Assembly (NCBI RefSeq): GCF_030296695.1
Contig: NZ_AP027737.1
Coordinates: forward strand, 372,001 to 436,000
Length of the DNA: 64,000 nt
From: Agromyces mangrovi
Lineage (GTDB): Bacteria > Actinomycetota > Actinomycetes > Actinomycetales > Microbacteriaceae
Direction: 5' to 3'
The translations under genes and the position numbers were made by a program. The number at the start of each line of letters is the position of its first letter. Positions within the stretch are counted from its first letter, which is position 1. Below the pieces are notes generated by a model. The model ran no database searches, was not told where the DNA came from, and was given only the letters and a program-made list of their open reading frames with translations. This document shows positions 59,630 through 64,000 of this stretch, piece by piece.

Positions 59630-60565
59630 ATGGTGCAGCTGTACCTGCTGGTGTACGGCTCGAGCGCAGCGGGCATCGCTGTGGCGCTGCTCCGGTGGGC
59701 GATCATGGGCCGCCGGCACGGCTTGCCTTGGGGCTCCGTGGCGGCGTGGACGGCGGCCGCCGGCCTGCTCGTGGTCGTGGGCGACCTCGCGCTGCGCACC
59801 ATCGGCGCCGGAGGACTCATCCTCACATCCGTGGCGACGACCGCCTGGGGTTCGTGGTTCCCCGACGCACGCTACGCTGCTCCGCTCGCGCTCGGAGCCC
59901 TCGGCCTGGTGCTCCTCGCCTTCCCGGTGCGCACACGCGCGACGACCGGGGCCGCGGACCTCACGCCGCGCACGACGTTCAGCTTCACCCGTGCGGGCTC
60001 GTTCATCGCGCCGCTCGTCGCGCTCGCGATCGTGCTCATCGCAACGCTCCTCGCGGGCGCCGCCTCGCGGCCCGACCCGGAGACCGGGCACTACACGATG
60101 TTCTTCGTCGAGCTCGGCGGCGGCGGAGGTGTGGGCACCAGCATCTACGGCTGGTACTGGTCGCTGCCGGCGCTGACGCTCATCGCGGTGCTCCTCCTGC
60201 TCGCGCTCGCCGACCTCGCACTGATCGCCCGCCCGCCGCTCGGCCTGGACCGCGATCTCGACGCGTGCGTGCGACGGGCGCGGTCACGCAACGTGCTCGC
60301 GCTGGTCACGGCGACACTGCTGATTCACCTGGGCGACCTCCTCGGCTCGCTCGCGGGCACCGTGTCGTTGCGCGGGAGCTTCCCGACGTCGACCGGCGCG
60401 TTCACCTTCGAGCCGACCTACGCCGTGCTCGGCCCGGCGCTCACCGGCGGCGCCTGGATCGCGTCGGCGCTGGGCGTCGCCGTCGCGGCATCCGTTGCAC
60501 TCACGGCCGTTCCCACCCGGTGGAGCGTGTCCGAGCGCATCGCCGCAGACCGGGTCGACGCGTGA
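59630..60565 (+). CDS. multi-helix membrane protein under GntR control
   Basis: Protein of 311 residues with about six or seven hydrophobic helices ([92 protein letters not shown] and a C-terminal pair). There is no ATPase or solute motif. In most YtrA operons the membrane protein belongs to an ABC exporter, but here no ATPase gene is next to it. ATG at 59630 has GGAAGGAGAG upstream. Its stop overlaps the GntR start as GTGA. I do not recognise the family. Confidence 0.78.
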   Translation: MVQLYLLVYGSSAAGIAVALLRWAIMGRRHGLPWGSVAAWTAAAGLLVVVGDLALRTIGAGGLILTSVATTAWGSWFPDARYAAPLALGALGLVLLAFPVRTRATTGAADLTPRTTFSFTRAGSFIAPLVALAIVLIATLLAGAASRPDPETGHYTMFFVELGGGGGVGTSIYGWYWSLPALTLIAVLLLLALADLALIARPPLGLDRDLDACVRRARSRNVLALVTATLLIHLGDLLGSLAGTVSLRGSFPTSTGAFTFEPTYAVLGPALTGGAWIASALGVAVAASVALTAVPTRWSVSERIAADRVDA

Positions 60566-60912
60566 TCATCTCGCTGTCGGGGTCCGCACCACCGACCGAC
60601 CAGATCCGCGACCAGATCCGCGGCCTGATCGCCTCGGGCCTGCTCGCCGCCGACGAGCGACTCCCCTCGGTGCGCCAGCTCGCACTCGACCTCGGCGTCG
60701 CGCCCGGGACGGTCGCGAAGGCGTATCGCGCCCTCGAGGCCGAGGGCCTCGTCAGCGCCCGCACCGGCGGCGGCACACGCGTGAGCCGCACCGCGACCAC
60801 GACACCGAAGCCGGTGCTCGACGCCGCCCGCCGCCTCGCGGACGCGGGTACCCGCGCCGACGTCGACCTCGACGAGGCGATCCGCATCCTCCGCGCGGTC
60901 TGGCCCGCGTAG
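60562..60912 (+). CDS. GntR family regulator, YtrA subfamily
   Basis: Short GntR regulator of 116 residues: a winged-helix domain (PPTDQIRDQIRGLIASGLL, LPSVRQLALDLGVAPGTVAKAYRALEAEGLV, RTGGGTRVS) with only a brief C-terminal tail and no large ligand domain, the mark of the YtrA group. It likely represses its own operon through the inverted repeat at 59594-59613. GTG at 60562 overlaps the membrane gene stop. The gene converges with the HEPN gene one base away. Confidence 0.9.
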   Translation: MIISLSGSAPPTDQIRDQIRGLIASGLLAADERLPSVRQLALDLGVAPGTVAKAYRALEAEGLVSARTGGGTRVSRTATTTPKPVLDAARRLADAGTRADVDLDEAIRILRAVWPA

Positions 60913-60913
60913 C

Positions 60914-61369
60914 TCAGGCGCGGGCGGCGAGCCAGGCCGCGCAGGCCGCGACGATCGCGCCGGCGGCAGCGATCGCTTCGCGCACGTCGGCGCGGGACGC
61001 GGTCGGCTGGTCGTCGCTCGGATACTCGGTGTTGTTGCGCACCTGGCGCATCCACTCGAACTCGGCCATCGCGTCGGGGGCGTCCTCGAGGTAGGCAGCC
61101 GCGGCGAGCCCGGTGTTGCGGTGCGCGCCGCCCATGGCTCGCACCCGTACGCCCTCGTGGGCGAGCACCGCGGTGAGCGCCTTGCGGGCGCCGTCGTAGG
61201 CCGCGGTGAACGCCATGGCCACGTCGTCGGTCTCGGCGAGCGCCCGCGCAGTCGACACGTGCCGCTGCGCCACCGCCAGCACGTCGCGGGCGTGCGCCGG
61301 GTTCTCGTCGACCCGCTCGAGGCGCTTGCTGCGCAGCATCCGCTCGATCAGTGCCGGCCGGTCAGCCAT
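60914..61369 (-). CDS. HEPN-domain protein, partner of the MNT gene
   Basis: All-helical protein of 151 residues with HEPN features: an N-terminal helix pair (LERVDENPAHARDVLAVAQRHVSTARAL), AAYDGARKALTAVLAHEG, and the C-terminal motif RQVRNNTEYPS. The usual RNase motif R-x4-6-H of toxic HEPN proteins is absent, since the residue expected to be histidine is glutamate here. It overlaps the MNT gene by eight bases, so the two are coupled. In such pairs one protein is toxic and the other modifies it; the missing motif makes its toxicity uncertain. Confidence 0.85.
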   Translation of the reverse strand: MADRPALIERMLRSKRLERVDENPAHARDVLAVAQRHVSTARALAETDDVAMAFTAAYDGARKALTAVLAHEGVRVRAMGGAHRNTGLAAAAYLEDAPDAMAEFEWMRQVRNNTEYPSDDQPTASRADVREAIAAAGAIVAACAAWLAARA

Positions 61370-61955
61370 CGGCCGCCTCCGTCAGCACCTCGACCAGCGG
61401 GCGCGAGCGCACCGTCGCGATGAACGGCGACGGGCTCGCGGCATCCCACTCCTCCGCACTCACCCGGGTGATGTTCACGTCGAGGCCGACCTGCTCGCCC
61501 GCGCGCACCGCGAGGTCGGCGAGCTCGCGGCGCGACGGCTCCCCGACCACCAGCACGTCGACGTCGTTCGGGTACTCCCCCGGCTCGCCCTGGCGCCTGG
61601 CCGCCCACGACCCGTAGATGTAGGCCCGCTCGACCCCGTCGAGCCCGCCGAGCAGGTCGCGCAGCACCGGCACCGGTCCGTAGGTCGCCTGGATCAGCTC
61701 GCGCATGAGCGAGTAGAGCGGATGCCCCTGATTCGCACGCACCAGCCGGTTGCGCCCGCTCTGCCGGTCGACGAGCACGCCGTTATCGACGAGTCGACCG
61801 ACCTCCTTGTGCACGACGCCGCCGCCCGCGCCGATGCGGCGCCCGAGCTCGGCGAGCGAGAACTCGTCGTCGGGCCGCCCGAGCGTCTCAGCGAGGAGCG
61901 CACCGGTGACGTCCGACCGTACGAACGGCGTCAGCTGGGCGGGCAGATTCTTCAC
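61362..61955 (-). CDS. winged-helix plus MNT-type nucleotidyltransferase protein
   Basis: Protein of 197 residues. An N-terminal winged helix (VTGALLAETLGRPDDEFSLAELGRRIG to about 80) is joined to a minimal nucleotidyltransferase domain with the motif YIYGSWAARR, then NDVDVLVVG, giving GS and D-x-D as in the family. It can both bind DNA and, in related systems, adenylylate or AMPylate its HEPN partner. GTG at 61955 is chosen because a promoter ends eight bases before it. The partner gene follows with an eight-base overlap. A toxin-antitoxin or regulatory function is likely. Confidence 0.87.
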   Translation of the reverse strand: MKNLPAQLTPFVRSDVTGALLAETLGRPDDEFSLAELGRRIGAGGGVVHKEVGRLVDNGVLVDRQSGRNRLVRANQGHPLYSLMRELIQATYGPVPVLRDLLGGLDGVERAYIYGSWAARRQGEPGEYPNDVDVLVVGEPSRRELADLAVRAGEQVGLDVNITRVSAEEWDAASPSPFIATVRSRPLVEVLTEAADG

Positions 61956-61959
61956 AGAA

Positions 61960-61993
61960 CGTGAGTATATCTTCACGATATGCGAACGCACAA
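61960..61993 (-). promoter_or_regulatory. promoter and inverted repeat of the MNT/HEPN pair
   Basis: On the minus strand TATACT (61964-61969) is a strong -10 box ending eight bases before GTG 61955; TTGTGC (61988-61993) could be the -35 with an 18-bp spacer. CGTGA-N8-TCACG (61960-61977) overlaps it and is a plausible site for the winged-helix domain of the MNT protein. Confidence 0.55.
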
Positions 61994-62030
61994 GGCGTGT
62001 GCTTGCAAATTGCTCGGCCTCGCACCTCTC

Positions 62031-62055
62031 AGTTGTTGCAGAAACCGCAACAACT
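62031..62055 (-). terminator. 9-bp hairpin after the STAND ATPase gene
   Basis: AGTTGTTGC and GCAACAACT are perfectly complementary around a seven-base loop, four bases beyond the stop at 62060. It probably ends that transcript before the MNT promoter. No U tract. Confidence 0.55.
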
Positions 62056-62059
62056 CCCA

Positions 62060-64000
62060 CTACGCGCCCGACCGCTCCCGCAGCCAGCGCCCGGGCCCGC
62101 GCCGCTCGAGGTCGCGCGCGGCGATCGTCGCGAGCACCCGCAGCTCGAGCGCGTGCGCGCCCTGTGCGCGGGCGATGTCAAGGGCGCGCTCGAGCAGGTC
62201 GTCGGCCTCGCGGTCCAGTCGACCGCGCTGGCCGTTGCCCGACTCGCGGGCGGCGGCGAACGCGAGCCCCGCGCGCTTGCGGGTGAGCTCGGCGAGGTAC
62301 CAGCGCTCACCGGATGCCTCGGCCAGCGCGATCGCCCGGTCGACGACCTCGGTCGCCTCGGCGATGCGTCCCGCCGCGGTCTCCGCCTCGGCGAGGAGCG
62401 ACAGGTGGTACGGGCCCCAGACCCCGTCGGCCACCGACTCGACCTCGGCCAGGCCGGAGCGGATCCACTCCGCGGCATCCGCCGGCTCGTCCTCGATCAT
62501 CGCCCAGCCGCCCATGACCTTGCCGGCCGACACCCAGAGCGAGAACTCGTTCGCCTCGGCGAGCGCGAGCAGCTCGTCGGCGAGCGCACGTACGGTCGAG
62601 GTGTCCCCGAGCAGCTGGTGGATCGCCGCGAGCGCACCGAGCGCCTGGCAGAGCCCGTCGAGCCGTGAGCCCGCACGGGCGAGCGCGAGCGCCTCCTCCG
62701 CGTGCCGGCGGGCGACATCGGCGTCGCCGAGCAGCCACTCGTCGAGCGCGACGAATGAACGCAGCAGCACACCCGAATCCTGGTACGCGCCCGCGAGCCG
62801 GCGGCGCACGGCCGGCGAGTCGTGGTCGCTCGCACGCGCGAGATGCTCCCGCGCACCCACCGGGTCACCGAGCGCGAGCGTGGTGATCGCCTGCGCGTTG
62901 CCGGCCTGCAACAGCAGCCCGTCGTCGCCGGATGCGTCGGCGGCCTCGACGAGCCGGCCGAGGCGTCGCTCGGCGCCGCGGATGTCGCCGCGCATGAGCG
63001 AGATGCTCCACGACACGTACCCGATGCGGCCGAGCGCGTCGGGCCGGGTGATGCGCGCGGCGGCGACCTCGAGCCGGGCGGCTTCGTCGGCCGCCCGCTC
63101 CGACCGTACGCCCCAGGCGACGATCGCGGCGGCGACGCGGGTCACGCACACGCGCCCCTCGAGCAGCGCCAGTGCCGGCGACGGTGCCTCGGCCTGCGTG
63201 GCCTCCCCTCGGGCAGCGTGCGCAACCCGTCGAGCAGTTCGAGCGCGCGATCGGTGTGCGCGAGCGCGACGAGCGGCACCTGGCGGCTCATGGCCGTCTC
63301 GGCGGCGTGGGTGAACCACACCGCGGCGCTCGCCGAGTCGCGTCCGTGCGCGAAGTGCTCGGCGATCTCGGTGGCCGCAGGGCCGGGGCGGTCCGCGAAC
63401 GCGGCCGCGAGGCGCCCGCCGATGCTGCGGTGCGCGACGACGCGGCGGGCTCCCCGAGGCGCGCGTAGAGCACGTCGCGGTGCAGCGCGTGCCGGAACGC
63501 GAAGCGCGCGGTGACCGTGCCGTCGGGCCAGGTCGCGGGGTCGAGCTCGTGCAGCACGCCCTGCGAGCGCGCAAGTGCCGAGAGGTGATCCTCGATCGCG
63601 CGTTCGTCGGCCGTCGGCTCGATCGCCGGGGCGACCGCGGCGGCCGCGAACTCGGGTCCGGCGACCGCTGCGACCTCGAGCAGGCGGCGGTCGTCGTCGT
63701 CCAGTGCGGCGATGCGCCGCTCGACGACCCGGCGCAGGCCGTCGGGGATGCCGAGCCCCGGCACCGGCAGGCCGTCGACCGCGTCGCCTCGACCGGCGAG
63801 GTGACCGGCGAGGTGCTCGGCGAGCATCGCGACGTAGAGCGGGTTGCCCCCGGTGCGGCCCAGCACGTCGGCCACGCCCTCGTCGTCGACCGCCACGGCG
63901 CCGAGACGCTCCGCGAGGAGGCTCCGCACGCTGCGGGCATCCAGCGGGCCCAGCTCGACGACGCCGGTGTCGCCGTGGGCGTCGAGCAGTTCGACGACGG
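62060..64000 (-). CDS. STAND-type ATPase/TPR regulator, C-terminal part, two frameshifts
   Basis: Only the C-terminal 647 or so residues are in the window; the N-terminus lies beyond 64000. The right-hand part has the end of an NTPase module (DVLGRTGGNPLYVAMLAEHLAG, then GLRRVVERRIAALDDDDRRLLEVAAVAG and FRHALHRDVLYARLG). The rest is a long TPR-like helical array with A-x-A-rich repeats. There is no C-terminal LuxR domain, unlike the regulators at 23473 and 26833, so a cyclase or other domain may lie at the hidden N-terminus. The frame breaks at 63205-63208 and 63452-63455; one added G at each run restores a single frame. Confidence 0.8.
   Translation of the reverse strand, partial: PSSNCSTPTATPASSSWARWMPAACGASSRSVSAPWRSTTRAWPTCWAAPGATRSTSRCSPSTSPVTSPVEATRSTACRCRGSASPTACAGSSSGASPHWTTTTAACSRSQRSPDPSSRPPRSPRRSSRRPTNARSRITSRHLRARRACCTSSTPRPGPTARSPRASRSGTRCTATCSTRASGSPPRRRAPQHRRAPRGRVRGPPRPCGHRDRRALRARTRLGERRGVVHPRRRDGHEPPGAARRARAHRSRARTARRVAHAARGEATQAEAPSPALALLEGRVCVTRVAAAIVAWGVRSERAADEAARLEVAAARITRPDALGRIGYVSWSISLMRGDIRGAERRLGRLVEAADASGDDGLLLQAGNAQAITTLALGDPVGAREHLARASDHDSPAVRRRLAGAYQDSGVLLRSFVALDEWLLGDADVARRHAEEALALARAGSRLDGLCQALGALAAIHQLLGDTSTVRALADELLALAEANEFSLWVSAGKVMGGWAMIEDEPADAAEWIRSGLAEVESVADGVWGPYHLSLLAEAETAAGRIAEATEVVDRAIALAEASGERWYLAELTRKRAGLAFAAARESGNGQRGRLDREADDLLERALDIARAQGAHALELRVLATIAARDLERRGPGRWLRERSGA

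Overview
This window comes from a high-GC Gram-positive actinobacterium, most likely of the family Microbacteriaceae. The evidence is the very high GC at third codon positions, frequent GTG starts, 4-bp ATGA/GTGA overlaps inside operons, several leaderless-looking promoters, a 7Fe-ferredoxin/dapC pair, an actinobacterial-length NadA, and a HelR-type helicase behind a rifamycin-associated element. No rRNA, tRNA, CRISPR array, insertion sequence, phage gene or origin was seen. The genes look like chromosomal housekeeping and accessory metabolism.

Layout. 1-4600: citrate synthase (cut by the left edge), succinyldiaminopimelate aminotransferase, ferredoxin, a membrane protein, a lipoprotein and an enoyl-CoA hydratase. 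4677-7681: an M23 cell-wall peptidase and the GTPase TypA/BipA. 7732-14817: an operon of two FtsX/MacB-like permeases and two ATPases. 14837-21871: an oligopeptide ABC importer (binding protein, two permeases, fused double ATPase) with an unrelated PH-domain gene lodged in it. 22137-29681: a CPBP membrane protease and two copies of a module made of a small charged protein and a large LuxR-type (LAL) regulator. 29713-34445: glycine cleavage operon gcvT-gcvH-gcvP behind a tandem glycine riboswitch. 34555-40464: NAD operon (NrtR-like Nudix regulator, nadA, nadB, nadC, cysteine desulfurase, small acidic protein) behind two phased operator-like repeats. 40624-53849: mixed genes (MFS exporter, VWA/solute-binding protein, F420-type oxidoreductase, Fpg/Nei glycosylase, PadR with a membrane protein, Lon-N protein, MpaB oxygenase, ankyrin, aldo/keto reductase, tocopherol-cyclase-like protein, acyltransferase). 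53960-58409: PGAP1-like hydrolase, GyrI-like protein and HelR. 58647-61955: a secreted protein, a YtrA-type GntR module and an MNT/HEPN pair. 62060 to the right edge: the C-terminal part of a STAND-type ATPase.

How genes work together. The glycine riboswitch couples glycine level to the T, H and P proteins. The NAD operon makes nicotinate mononucleotide from aspartate, and its cysteine desulfurase probably supplies sulfur for the NadA iron-sulfur cluster. HelR with its RAE looks like an inducible rifamycin-tolerance unit. PadR, GntR and the MNT protein each sit directly downstream of a short inverted repeat, which suggests autoregulation.

Quality warning. Eight genes are broken by nine frameshifts, and each one is repaired by adding a single base to a G or C run. 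This looks like homopolymer contraction in the assembly rather than gene decay, so these genes are given as one CDS over both frames.
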